The translations under genes and the position numbers were made by a program. A stretch of 64,000 bases of DNA from Deltaproteobacteria bacterium (GTDB lineage Bacteria > JAGRBM01 > JAHCIT01). Under the pieces are notes generated by a model, which saw only the letters and a list, made by a program, of their open reading frames with translations, ran no database searches and had not been told where the DNA came from. Location: positions 1-64,000 of the forward strand of contig JAHCIT010000011.1 in assembly GCA_026129095.1 (NCBI GenBank), read 5' to 3'. The stretch's first letter is position 1. Every line of letters begins with the position of its first letter. Shown here in pieces: positions 46,837 to 55,281 of this stretch.

Positions 46837-48075
46837 ATGACATCGGAACCGACAAACGAAACGAATGTTCCCGCCCCGGTCGAGATACGGATCGGCGTGG
46901 AACAGCATCAGGAACCGCCGCTTCGTATGCAACGTAGGGCGTTTTTGGTCGTGTTCGCCGCGCTGGGCGCAGTGCTGGGCATCTGGTTCCTGAGGCCCTT
47001 CGCCCCTCCACTGGTTTTCGCGGCCGTTTTCGCCGTTCTCCTGTGGCCCGTACACGACTGGTTCCAGCGGAGGATGGGGGCCGGACCGGTGCTGGCCGCC
47101 ACCGGCGCGGTCATTGTGGCGCATCTGACAGTACTTCTGCCGTTTACCGTGGTGGCGACATTTACCATCCAGCAGCTGACGGGGCTCATCCAGCGGGGCA
47201 TTATCGACACCGTTGAAATGGAGACCTATCTCATCCGGATCGAGGCCCTCATCCACGAAACGTTCAGTACCGACGTCGATATCATCGGTTTCGTTGTCAG
47301 CCAGTGGCAAAAGATCGCGGCCGAGAGCACTCGTGTCATCTCCGGCATCCTGGGAGGCTTCGCCATCCTCCTGTTCCAGTACATTATCGCCGTCGTATTC
47401 GTTTTTTATCTCCTGATACGGGGTCAGGCGCTGGTGAACCTGGTGGTTGAGATATCACCGCTGGGCTCGGACGTGAACCGCCGGATTCTTGACCGTTTCG
47501 GGGAGACAAGCCGCGCCGTGCTCTGGGGGACTCTCGTCACCATTACCGCGCAAGGCTTCATCGGAACGCTGGGGCTCATTTTCGGCGGCGTCGAGAACGC
47601 TGTTCTCTGGGGCGTCGTGATGACGTTCGCCGCCCTGGTCCCGGTGTTCGGCACGACCCTCGTCTGGGGGCCAGCCTGTCTCTATATGTTCATGAACGGC
47701 CATGTGGGGTCAGGCATCGTCATCCTTGTCTTCGGCGCCATCGCCAGCACGATCGACAACATCATCCGCCCACTGATCGTCGGCGGAGCCACGACCGTTC
47801 CCACCCTCTGGATACTCATCGCCATTCTGGGCGGCATCGTCACGCTGGGGCCCATGGGCGTGATCCTCGGTCCCGCCCTTCTTGCGGTCTTCGTCGAGTG
47901 CATCGACATCTACCGCGAAGAGTTCCTCGGCTATCCGCGCAAGAGGCCACGCGCCGGCCCCCGCTTCCGCGACCTCTCCGTCCCCGACGGCCGGATTCCT
48001 GATCTCAAAAAATTAAAACCCAACCCCGCCCCGGCGGCAGAAGAAACCCCTGGCAGCGAAGCCGCCGCCAAGTAA
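46837..48075 (+). CDS. AI-2E family transporter (PerM-like permease)
   Basis: The 412-residue membrane protein has about eight hydrophobic helices. It shows the family features PPLVFAAVFAVLLWPVHDWF (in part: FAAVFAVLLWPVHDWF), ENAVLWGVVMTFAALVPVFG and IIRPLIVGG. Related proteins export autoinducer-2 or act as sodium/proton antiporters; the true substrate is open. The N-terminal 30 and C-terminal 50 residues are polar, the latter Pro/Ala-rich. It diverges from metK and may be cotranscribed with apaG. Confidence 0.88.
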   Translation: MTSEPTNETNVPAPVEIRIGVEQHQEPPLRMQRRAFLVVFAALGAVLGIWFLRPFAPPLVFAAVFAVLLWPVHDWFQRRMGAGPVLAATGAVIVAHLTVLLPFTVVATFTIQQLTGLIQRGIIDTVEMETYLIRIEALIHETFSTDVDIIGFVVSQWQKIAAESTRVISGILGGFAILLFQYIIAVVFVFYLLIRGQALVNLVVEISPLGSDVNRRILDRFGETSRAVLWGTLVTITAQGFIGTLGLIFGGVENAVLWGVVMTFAALVPVFGTTLVWGPACLYMFMNGHVGSGIVILVFGAIASTIDNIIRPLIVGGATTVPTLWILIAILGGIVTLGPMGVILGPALLAVFVECIDIYREEFLGYPRKRPRAGPRFRDLSVPDGRIPDLKKLKPNPAPAAEETPGSEAAAK

Positions 48076-48152
48076 CGGAGGCAGGCCCCGTTGCCTCTGT
48101 GCCCGCAGCGGTGCAATCAATGCCGCTCCTGCTACAAGGAGTACGCCACGCA

Positions 48153-48542
48153 ATGCCCAGTTCGAACACCGTCACCCGGGGAATCCGCGTCCATGTAGAG
48201 TCCGCCTACGCGCCGGACCTGTCGCTGCCAGAACAGCACAAGTGGTTTTTCCGCTATACCGTACAGGTATCCAACGAGGGACAGGAAACCGTCCAGCTCG
48301 TGAGCCGCCACTGGATCATCACGGACGCCGAAAGCCATGTGGAAGAGGTGAAAGGCCCCGGCGTGGTGGGTGAGCAGCCGGTCCTGAAACCCGGCGAGTC
48401 GTTTACCTACACTTCTGGCTGCCCGCTGGAAACGCCCTTCGGCTCCATGCACGGCACCTACCAGATGGTAACGAAGGCGGGAGAGCAGTTCGACGCCCAG
48501 ATCGCCCCATTCACCCTCGCCGAACCTATGTCGATCAACTGA
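48153..48542 (+). CDS. apaG: ApaG family protein
   Basis: The 129-residue protein has an Ig-like beta fold. Visible family motifs are FFRYTVQVSNEG, VQLVSRHWIITDA, VVGEQPVLKPGESFTYTSG (in part: GEQPVLKPGESFTYTSG) and MHGTYQMV. ApaG is linked to Co2+ resistance and diadenosine tetraphosphate levels, but its biochemical role is unclear. ATG at 48153 is chosen from the family N-terminus, with AAGGAG about 12 bases upstream. Confidence 0.93.
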   Translation: MPSSNTVTRGIRVHVESAYAPDLSLPEQHKWFFRYTVQVSNEGQETVQLVSRHWIITDAESHVEEVKGPGVVGEQPVLKPGESFTYTSGCPLETPFGSMHGTYQMVTKAGEQFDAQIAPFTLAEPMSIN

Positions 48543-48548
48543 GAAGGC

Positions 48549-49727
48549 TCATGTCTTTCGCAGCGTAATGAGCGTGATCTCGCTCGGGCTCCCGGCGCGA
48601 TTCGGCGGTCCCCAGTATCCGGTCCCCCGGCTCACATAGATCGGCATGCCATCAATCCGGTGCAGCCCCGCACCCACCGGCTGGAAAAGAGTGATCAGGA
48701 ACGTCCAGGGGATGAACTGACCGCCGTGGGTATGCCCGGAGAGCTGAAGCTGGGCGCCAGCCCCGGCGGCGGCGAACGCGCTCCGGGGCTGGTGGGCAAG
48801 CATCAACTTGAAGCTGTCTTCCGGAGCCCCCTCAAGAGCCTTTGCCGGATCGGTGAGATGGGGCGGATAACGGTGGCTCGCACTATGATCGGTGGCACCG
48901 GCCACGGTGAGCTTTGCACGCCCATGCACGATTACCCGGTGCTCGTTGATGAGCGGGTCATAACCGATCCGCTCCATTTCACGTACCCAGCCCGGCGCGT
49001 CCCAGTAATATTCATGATTGCCGGTCACGTAGTAGAGCCCGTGCCGCGCGGTGATCCTGCCGAGCGGAGCCACGTGGTCCCTCAGCTGGTTCACATGGCC
49101 ATCGATCAGATCACCGGTATTGGCCACGAGGTCCGGCTTCAGCGAGTCGGTTACTTCGGCAACCGTTTCCGTGAAGGGGGCCCGGATCGTCGGACCCACA
49201 TGGATATCGGTCAGCAGCACGATCCGGAAACCGTCGAGGTCCTCATGCAGGCCCGGAAGCGGGATGTCCACTTCCACCACGTCCGGGCGGCGGCGGGCGG
49301 CATGAAACCCTGAGCCCGTCACAATGGCCGATGCGGCAATCACGCCGACGTTCACTGACCGGACCAGGGCAAGCCTGCGGGATGGCAGTTCCGGCGGCCC
49401 GGACTCCTCCGGCACGCCCTGGTCCCGCAGTTTCCGTATGGCAGCGGCCACTCCCCAGCCGAAATCAGCCAGGATCACCGCCGGCAGCAGCATCAGGAAG
49501 AAGCCGACATAGAGATACCCGGCCCATTGCACCAGTCCCATCCAGTCCGGCTTTTCCGGCACGCGGCCCAAGGCCATCGCCGCAGGACCGAGCATCAGCA
49601 GCGAACCCAGCAAAACACCCGCGACGATGTTCCACGGCCGGGCAAGCCGGGACCGGTGCAAAAGACGCCATCCCACATAAACATGAGCGATGAGCCAGAG
49701 CGTCCGGGTGACGGCAAAAAACGACAT
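48549..49727 (-). CDS. membrane-anchored metallophosphoesterase, YkuE/YaeI-like
   Basis: The 392-residue protein has three to four N-terminal membrane helices (about 1-140). A calcineurin-like phosphoesterase domain follows: LLTDIHVGP, VANTGDLIDGH, VTGNHEYYWDAP, LMLAHQP and LSGHTHGGQF. All five metal-ligand blocks are intact. Related enzymes hydrolyse UDP-diacylglucosamine-like or other phospho-lipids at the membrane; the substrate here is inferred at best. It ends six bases past the convergent apaG stop. Confidence 0.9.
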   Translation of the reverse strand: MSFFAVTRTLWLIAHVYVGWRLLHRSRLARPWNIVAGVLLGSLLMLGPAAMALGRVPEKPDWMGLVQWAGYLYVGFFLMLLPAVILADFGWGVAAAIRKLRDQGVPEESGPPELPSRRLALVRSVNVGVIAASAIVTGSGFHAARRRPDVVEVDIPLPGLHEDLDGFRIVLLTDIHVGPTIRAPFTETVAEVTDSLKPDLVANTGDLIDGHVNQLRDHVAPLGRITARHGLYYVTGNHEYYWDAPGWVREMERIGYDPLINEHRVIVHGRAKLTVAGATDHSASHRYPPHLTDPAKALEGAPEDSFKLMLAHQPRSAFAAAGAGAQLQLSGHTHGGQFIPWTFLITLFQPVGAGLHRIDGMPIYVSRGTGYWGPPNRAGSPSEITLITLRKT

Positions 49728-49796
49728 CCGTCAGGGGATACCCACGCGGCAGCCGGAATGCCAGCCGATTGCCCTGATAGCGGGAACTTCCGGTAT

Positions 49797-51410
49797 CTAC
49801 GCCGCGTAGAGGAGCTGGCGCTGCTCCCTGACCCTGGAATCCTCCAGGTAGGCGTCGAACGGCATGTTCACGTCAAGGACGCCCTTCGGGGCGATCTCGA
49901 CGATCCGGTTGGCGACAGTCTGGATGAACTGGTGATCCCGGGATGAAAAAAGGACCGTACCGCTGAAGTCAACGAGTGCGTCGTTCAGCGCCGTTATCGC
50001 TTCCAGGTCCAGGTGATTCGTCGGCTCGTCCATCACCAGCACGTTGCCGCCGTGGACCATCATCTTGGAAAGCATGCAGCGCACGCGCTCGCCGCCCGAC
50101 AGCACCCGCGCATTTTTCTTCGCCTCGTCACCGGAAAACAGCATCCGCCCGAGAAATCCCCGGATATACCCTTCGGTCTGTTCCTTGGAATACTGCCGGA
50201 GCCATTCGATAAGGTTCAGATCGGTTTCAAAATAGGGCCCATTGTCACGGGGGAAGAACGACGGCACAGCAGTAGAGCCCCATTCAACCGTTCCGCTGTC
50301 GGGCTGAAGCGTCCCTTCGAGAATCTGGAACAGAACGGTGGCAGGCAGGCTGCTCTTACCCACAAAGGCGATCTTCTCGCCCCGCTGCACGGAAAGGGAG
50401 AAGTTTTCCAGCACTTTCTGGTCTTCCACGGCCTTGGTCAGCCCCGCAACGGATAGAATGGAGCGGCCTGATTCGCGCTCGGCCTTGAACAGGATAGACG
50501 GATAGCGCCGGGATGAAGGCTTGATCTCATCCAGCGAGATCTTGTCCAGCAGCCGCTTGCGGCTCGTCGCCTGACGGGCCTTGGAAGCATTGGCGCTGAA
50601 CCGGGCGATAAACTCCTTGAGTTCCTTGATCTTCTCTTCCTTCTGCTTGTTCTGGTCCTGCGTCTGGCGGAGCGCCAGCTGCGATGCCTGGTACCAGAAC
50701 GAATAGTTGCCCGTGTAGAGCCGGATCTTCTGGTAATCGATATCGAGAATATGGGTGCAAACCCGGTCCAGAAAATGTCGGTCATGCGAAACGACAATCA
50801 CCGTGTTCTGGAAGTTGTACAGAAACTCCTCGAGCCAGAGGATCGAATCGGGATCCAGGCCGTTCGTGGGCTCATCCATCAGGAGCACGTCGGGATTTCC
50901 GAACAGCGCCTGTGCCAGCAGCACCCGGACCTTGAGGGCCCCGTCCAGATCACGCATCTTCATCTCGTGCAGGGGTTCGGGAATCCCCAGGTTGCTGAGG
51001 AGCGATGCGGCTTCGCTCACCGCTTCCCACCCGCCAATCTCGGTAAACTGTGCCTCAAGATCGGCCGTCCGCATGCCGTCGGCATCGGAGAAGTCGGGCT
51101 TGGCATACAGCGCGTCCCGCTCGGTCATGATGCCATACAGCTTTTCATGGCCGCGGATCACGGTATTGATGACCGTAAAGTCGTCAAACTCGAACTGGTT
51201 CTGGCGGAGGAAGCTGACCCGCGACCCCTTGGCAGTGTGGACCTTGCCCGTGTCGGGATCGATCTCCCCGGACAGTATCTTCAGGAACGTGGACTTTCCC
51301 GCTCCATTGGCCCCAATCACCCCATAACAGTTGCCCGGTGTGAACTCGGTGGTAACGTCCTCGAACAGCGTTCTGGCTCCAAACCGGAGCGTGATGTTGT
51401 CGGCACTAAT
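49797..51410 (-). CDS. ABC-F ATPase, YbiT-like, with degenerate second nucleotide site
   Basis: The 537-residue protein has two ABC domains and no membrane part, like ribosome-associated ABC-F factors. Domain 1 has Walker A GANGAGKST, Walker B LLMDEPTNGLD and switch VSHDRHF. Domain 2 has signature LSGGERVR and Walker B LVMDEPTNHLD, but its Walker A reads GKSSLPATV in place of GxNGxGKST, its Q-loop has Arg, and its switch reads SSRDH. The domain 1 signature is LDGAL. GTG at 51410 (VISADNITLRFG) fits the family; an in-frame ATG at 51470 also exists. Confidence 0.88.
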   Translation of the reverse strand: MSADNITLRFGARTLFEDVTTEFTPGNCYGVIGANGAGKSTFLKILSGEIDPDTGKVHTAKGSRVSFLRQNQFEFDDFTVINTVIRGHEKLYGIMTERDALYAKPDFSDADGMRTADLEAQFTEIGGWEAVSEAASLLSNLGIPEPLHEMKMRDLDGALKVRVLLAQALFGNPDVLLMDEPTNGLDPDSILWLEEFLYNFQNTVIVVSHDRHFLDRVCTHILDIDYQKIRLYTGNYSFWYQASQLALRQTQDQNKQKEEKIKELKEFIARFSANASKARQATSRKRLLDKISLDEIKPSSRRYPSILFKAERESGRSILSVAGLTKAVEDQKVLENFSLSVQRGEKIAFVGKSSLPATVLFQILEGTLQPDSGTVEWGSTAVPSFFPRDNGPYFETDLNLIEWLRQYSKEQTEGYIRGFLGRMLFSGDEAKKNARVLSGGERVRCMLSKMMVHGGNVLVMDEPTNHLDLEAITALNDALVDFSGTVLFSSRDHQFIQTVANRIVEIAPKGVLDVNMPFDAYLEDSRVREQRQLLYAA

Positions 51411-51472
51411 CACGGCGGCCCCACTAGCCAAATCCGCCCCCGGAATACAAGTTTTGCGGGGATGAGCCATCT

Positions 51473-52366
51473 GTGAGCAAGCACGCAGCCAGCCCTTCCA
51501 ACCATCTTCTCCGGTCCATAAACCGGACGTGGGACTGTTACGAGCGGTGCCGCAGTCGCTATCGCCGCAAGGGCAGCGAGCGGTCCATCCACGATCTCCG
51601 GGTCGCCACTCGCCGGCTTCTCGCCATGTTCGATCTCTACGGACCGCTTCTCGGCGATGACGGGGCGGATATGGTCAAAAAGGCCCGTAAACGTGCCAAG
51701 GAGGATATGGGAAGCCTCGGCCCACTCCGGGATGCCCAGGTCCAGCTCCGGCTTCTGCCGTCGGTTCTTTCTGTCAACGCCCCTCTGGAACCGCTCGTAA
51801 AAGAGCTCCGGTCCGAAGAGAAAAAACTTTCCAAGAAACGAGTCCCGGCCCGGAAGGCCGGGACACCAAAGTCTATCCGCCGCGCCGTCAGGCAGATTCG
51901 CAGCCTGACCCAAAAGGCAGGCACCCGGGACGAGACTTCGACGGCGCTCGCCATCTCGCTCGGCCGGATTTCCAGGCGGGAGTTCCAGAAGGTTGTCCGG
52001 CTGGCCGCACTGGTAGACGCAGACGAGCCCGTGACCATTCACCGACTCCGTGTGCCGTTCAAGAAGTTCCGTTACATGCGAGAGTTCATGGCCAGTGTGC
52101 CGCCCGGCGTCAGCCGTCAGCAGATCGGCTCGATGCGCCGGTTTCAGGCGGCCATGGGCGCCGTGCAGGATATCTGTGTGCTGGAGAAACGGATCGCCAG
52201 TTACAGTGGGGCCGCACCGGCGCCCCTGAAATCCGGCGCAAAGGCCGCCCTGCGGAAAGTCCGTTCCGAACGGGACCGGCGCATCCGGGAGTTTATTCAG
52301 TTGCTGCCGGAGCTGGAATCGTTCCGGGAACCGCCTGAAACGATGCGCTCAAGCTGGCGGCCGTGA
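51473..52366 (+). CDS. CHAD-domain protein
   Basis: The 297-residue protein is an alpha-helical CHAD domain, rich in Arg and Lys. The conserved histidine helices are visible as SIHDLRVATRRL and VTIHRLRVPFKKFRYM, and RDAQVQLRLLP lies between. CHAD domains bind inorganic polyphosphate and often localise to polyphosphate granules. The GTG start is three bases from the alternative ABC-F ATG. The 3' end overlaps the convergent DUF2238 gene by 70 bases. Confidence 0.88.
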   Translation: MSKHAASPSNHLLRSINRTWDCYERCRSRYRRKGSERSIHDLRVATRRLLAMFDLYGPLLGDDGADMVKKARKRAKEDMGSLGPLRDAQVQLRLLPSVLSVNAPLEPLVKELRSEEKKLSKKRVPARKAGTPKSIRRAVRQIRSLTQKAGTRDETSTALAISLGRISRREFQKVVRLAALVDADEPVTIHRLRVPFKKFRYMREFMASVPPGVSRQQIGSMRRFQAAMGAVQDICVLEKRIASYSGAAPAPLKSGAKAALRKVRSERDRRIREFIQLLPELESFREPPETMRSSWRP

Positions 52367-52947
52367 ACACCGCTGAGGAGAAGCAGGGACAGCGCCGCCC
52401 CCACCAACGCGAGGAACATGTCCCACTGGGTATCCCACTCGTCGCCCTGCATCCCCAGGAATTCGTTGGCGCCCTGCCCGATAATCACGGCGGCAAGCCA
52501 CTCCATCAGTTCATAGACGGCACTGAAGGCAAGACAGAAGCTCACTACGATAAAGAACAGCCACTTGCCGGGTTTCAGCGGCGTCAGGCGCAGCAGCAGT
52601 TCCCTCGCCAGGATCGCCGGAACAAACCCCTGCACGAAGTGGCCGAACCGATCATAGGGATTACGACTCAGGGAGAAGACATCGCGCATCCAGTCGCCTG
52701 CCGGAACCCGTGCGTAGGTGTAATGTCCGCCCAGGATCAGCCCCAGCGAGTGAAAGAACAGGAGCCGGTAGAGCAGCGGCGTCAGCGGGAACCGGTCGAA
52801 GGTCAGAATAGCCAGCGGGAGTCCGATCAAGACGGGCAGCACTTCCAGGAACCAGGTGAGCCGGTCAAACGGGCTCCAGCCTGAAAGAACCAGCGCCAGC
52901 ACCGTCAGGGCGACAAGGGCGATCCGTTCAGCGCGAGAGCTGGTCAC
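52297..52947 (-). CDS. DUF2238 (YjdF-like) membrane protein
   Basis: The 216-residue protein has five to six hydrophobic helices. It holds the family signature stretches GGHYTYARVP, RNPYDRFGHFVQGFVP, SAVYELMEWLAA and GDEWDTQWDMFLALVGA. Conserved acidic and His residues in the membrane part suggest an enzyme or ion-binding site, but no function is established. Its start overlaps the stop of the small membrane protein gene by four bases. Confidence 0.88.
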   Translation of the reverse strand: MTSSRAERIALVALTVLALVLSGWSPFDRLTWFLEVLPVLIGLPLAILTFDRFPLTPLLYRLLFFHSLGLILGGHYTYARVPAGDWMRDVFSLSRNPYDRFGHFVQGFVPAILARELLLRLTPLKPGKWLFFIVVSFCLAFSAVYELMEWLAAVIIGQGANEFLGMQGDEWDTQWDMFLALVGAALSLLLLSGVHGRQLERIVSGGSRNDSSSGSN

Positions 52948-53174
52948 GGAGATGCGGGTTCCACGGCACCGTCAGCCGGGCTGCTGTCGCTGGTCCCGTG
53001 CTCTATCTGGACGGGAAGCGCTTCGCGGTGCTCGCGGGCCCGCCAGATGACAAAACCCACTGACAGCACGGCCAGCCAGACGGCGATCAGGCCCGCCAGG
53101 ATGCCGATGATCCGGACCCGGCGCTCCCGTTCTTCGGGCGTTTCCTCTGGAACTTCGTTGGCTGGATCGCTCAT
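52944..53174 (-). CDS. small single-pass membrane protein
   Basis: The 76-residue protein has an acidic N-terminus (EVPEETPEERERRV), one membrane helix (IIGILAGLIAVWLAVLSVGFVIW) and a polar tail. ATG at 53174 was chosen because the ORF upstream of it lacks a ribosome site. The stop overlaps the DUF2238 start by four bases, and ribBA ends 45 bases away in the same direction of reading. No family is recognised. Confidence 0.6.
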   Translation of the reverse strand: MSDPANEVPEETPEERERRVRIIGILAGLIAVWLAVLSVGFVIWRAREHREALPVQIEHGTSDSSPADGAVEPASP

Positions 53175-53219
53175 CGCGGATTCATGAACGGCCGGCAGCG
53201 GGACGTGCAAGCGCCGCCC

Positions 53220-54434
53220 CTACTCCCCGTCCGGCATGATCCGGAGCAGGTGGCCGAGCTTGTCGCGCTTGGTCTTCAGGTAACGCAGGTTTTCCTGGCT
53301 GGGCTCGATCTCGATGGGAACACGGTCAACCACTTCCATCCCATAGGCTTCGAGCCCGACGATCTTCTTGGGATTGTTGGTCATGAGGCGGAGCTTCTTC
53401 AGCCCCAGGTCCACGAGAATCTGCGCGCCAATGCCGAAATCCCTCAGATCCGGCTTGAACCCGAGAGCGATATTGGCTTCCACCGTGTCCATGCCGCCGT
53501 CCTGGAGGTTGTAGGCCTTGATCTTGTTCGCCAGCCCAATACCGCGGCCCTCCTGGATGAGGTACAGGACAACACCCTTCCCGGCGCGCTCCACCATGCG
53601 CATGGCAGCGTGAAGCTGCTCTCCGCAATCGCACCGGAGCGAATTGAAGATGTCGCCCGTGACGCATGACGAATGGACCCGCACCAGCGTCGGCTCGCCG
53701 TCGGTCACATCGCCCTTGATGAGCGCCACATGTTCATGGCTGTCCACGTCATTGTGGTAGACGATGATCCTGAACTCGCCATACTGGGTCGGCAGGCGGC
53801 CCTCCGAGACGCGATGAACGAGCCGCTCCTTCCAGAGCCGGTACCGGATGATGTCGGCAACCGAGATGATCTTGAGATTCCATTCGGCGGCAAACCGTTC
53901 GAGGTCCGGCATCCGGGCCATGGTGCCGTCGTCCTTCATGATCTCGCAGATGACACCGTAGGGTTTCACACCCGCCATTCGGCAGATATCGACCGAGCCT
54001 TCGGTCTGTCCCGTGCGCTGGAGCACGCCGCCCGGACGGGCGATCAGGGGAAATACATGGCCGGGGCGGGACAGATCGCTGGCGGTAGAACTGTCATCAA
54101 TCGCCACATGGATGGTACGCGCCCGGTCGGCGGCGCTGATGCCGGTCGTCACGCCCGTACGCGCCTCGATGGAAACAGTGAACGCCGTGCCGAACTGGGA
54201 CGTGTTTTCGCGGACCATCAGGGGAAGGTTCAGGTGCCCGGCACGTTCTTCGGTCAGGGTAAGACAGATCAGCCCCCGGCCATGTTTGGCCATGAAGTTC
54301 ACAGCCTCGGGGGTGGCGAACTGGGCCGCCATCACGAGATCGCCCTCGTTCTCGCGGTCCTCATCATCAACCATGATGATCATCTTGCCTTCGCGCAGGT
54401 CGCGCATGGCGTCTTCGACACGGCTCAACGGCAT
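53220..54434 (-). CDS. ribBA: bifunctional DHBP synthase / GTP cyclohydrolase II
   Basis: The 404-residue enzyme supplies both riboflavin precursors. The RibB half (1-200) has DDEDRENEGDLVMAA (acid and Mg site) and RPGHVFPL. The RibA half has the zinc motif CVTGDIFNSLRCDCGEQL and the GTP-binding IQEGRGIGLANK. Both active sites look complete. It lies 157 bases downstream of ribE, behind a structured leader that appears to occlude its ribosome binding site. Confidence 0.96.
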   Translation of the reverse strand: MPLSRVEDAMRDLREGKMIIMVDDEDRENEGDLVMAAQFATPEAVNFMAKHGRGLICLTLTEERAGHLNLPLMVRENTSQFGTAFTVSIEARTGVTTGISAADRARTIHVAIDDSSTASDLSRPGHVFPLIARPGGVLQRTGQTEGSVDICRMAGVKPYGVICEIMKDDGTMARMPDLERFAAEWNLKIISVADIIRYRLWKERLVHRVSEGRLPTQYGEFRIIVYHNDVDSHEHVALIKGDVTDGEPTLVRVHSSCVTGDIFNSLRCDCGEQLHAAMRMVERAGKGVVLYLIQEGRGIGLANKIKAYNLQDGGMDTVEANIALGFKPDLRDFGIGAQILVDLGLKKLRLMTNNPKKIVGLEAYGMEVVDRVPIEIEPSQENLRYLKTKRDKLGHLLRIMPDGE

Positions 54435-54591
54435 AGAGGGAACTCCCGCGCACCCGGGAACAGTTCAGGCCGGATCAGCCGGTCCCGACCGGTGGATGGG
54501 GTGGCCCCTGAAAACTCCGCGGGTTTCCGCGGCGGGGCGCTTGAGGCGCCGGGGGACACTGGAATCCACCCCCCGGGTGCTGGATGTAACC
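54435..54591 (-). promoter_or_regulatory. structured leader of ribBA
   Basis: On the minus strand GGTGGAT and ATCCACC (54564-54570 and 54491-54497) enclose about 65 bases holding the hairpins GGCGC-CTCAA-GCGCC and CCGCGG-AAAC-CCGCGG, plus CCCC/GGGG pairing. CCGGT-CGGG-ACCGG follows. Last comes a hairpin (54440-54466) in which GGGAG, the ribosome site nine bases before the ATG, is paired. I do not find the conserved strings of the FMN riboswitch (for example CCCGACCGGCGGU), so this is either a very divergent form or another element. Confidence 0.5.
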
Positions 54592-55272
54592 CTATTCCAA
54601 AAATCCGTGTTCGGCCAGAAACCTGAGATCAATCTTCGAACCCCCGGCTTTCCCGGCCACGGCAGGCCCAAGCCGGACCGCGAGCAGCCGCTCGACGTAT
54701 TTGGCCAGCACGTCCGCCTCAAGATTGACCGGATCGCCCTTTTTGAGCGTGCCCAAGGCTGTTTCGGACCAGGTGACCGGAATGATGTTGACGGTAAACT
54801 CCGCCCCTTGAACCTCGTTCACGGTCAGCGATACCCCGTCCACCGCCACCGAACCCTTGGGTATCAGGTACGGGGCGATGGTATCCGGCACCCGGAAGGT
54901 GAGCTTGTGGCTCTCGCCCACAGGTTCGGCCGACAGCAGTTCGCCGACGCCATCCACGTGGCCCTGAACGATATGCCCCCCGAGCCGATCAGCTGCCCGG
55001 AGCGCCCGTTCGAGATTCACTTCCGATCCCACGGCGACGCTGCCCAGTTTCGTCTTGTTCAGGGATTCGCGGGAGACATCGGCCTCAAAGCCGTCCCTGT
55101 GAATCTTCGTTACCGTGAGGCATGTGCCGCTCACGGCGATGCTCTCACCCAATTCAAAATCGCCGGTATCCAGTTTCGTCTGGACCGTCAGGACAACTCC
55201 CGCCGTTTCGCCCCCCGGCAGCGCCCGGCGGCCGGTTATCTTCCCACGGTCAATGATGAGGCCGGTGAACAT
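54592..55272 (-). CDS. ribE: riboflavin synthase alpha chain
   Basis: The 226-residue enzyme dismutates lumazine to riboflavin. It starts MFTGLI, and has two repeated lumazine-synthase-like barrels. The first carries AVSGTCLTV and ESLNKTKLG; the second has VAVDGVSLTVNEV and NIIPVTWSETALG. NLERALRAADRLGGHIVQGHVDGVG (in part: GGHIVQGHVDGVG) is diagnostic. It lies nine bases downstream of ribD in one operon. Confidence 0.96.
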   Translation of the reverse strand: MFTGLIIDRGKITGRRALPGGETAGVVLTVQTKLDTGDFELGESIAVSGTCLTVTKIHRDGFEADVSRESLNKTKLGSVAVGSEVNLERALRAADRLGGHIVQGHVDGVGELLSAEPVGESHKLTFRVPDTIAPYLIPKGSVAVDGVSLTVNEVQGAEFTVNIIPVTWSETALGTLKKGDPVNLEADVLAKYVERLLAVRLGPAVAGKAGGSKIDLRFLAEHGFLE

Positions 55273-55281
55273 GGCTTGAAC

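Noticed and set aside
54435-54591. Canonical FMN riboswitch upstream of ribBA
   Set aside because: The conserved aptamer strings are not visible, although the region is strongly structured; kept only as an unnamed leader.
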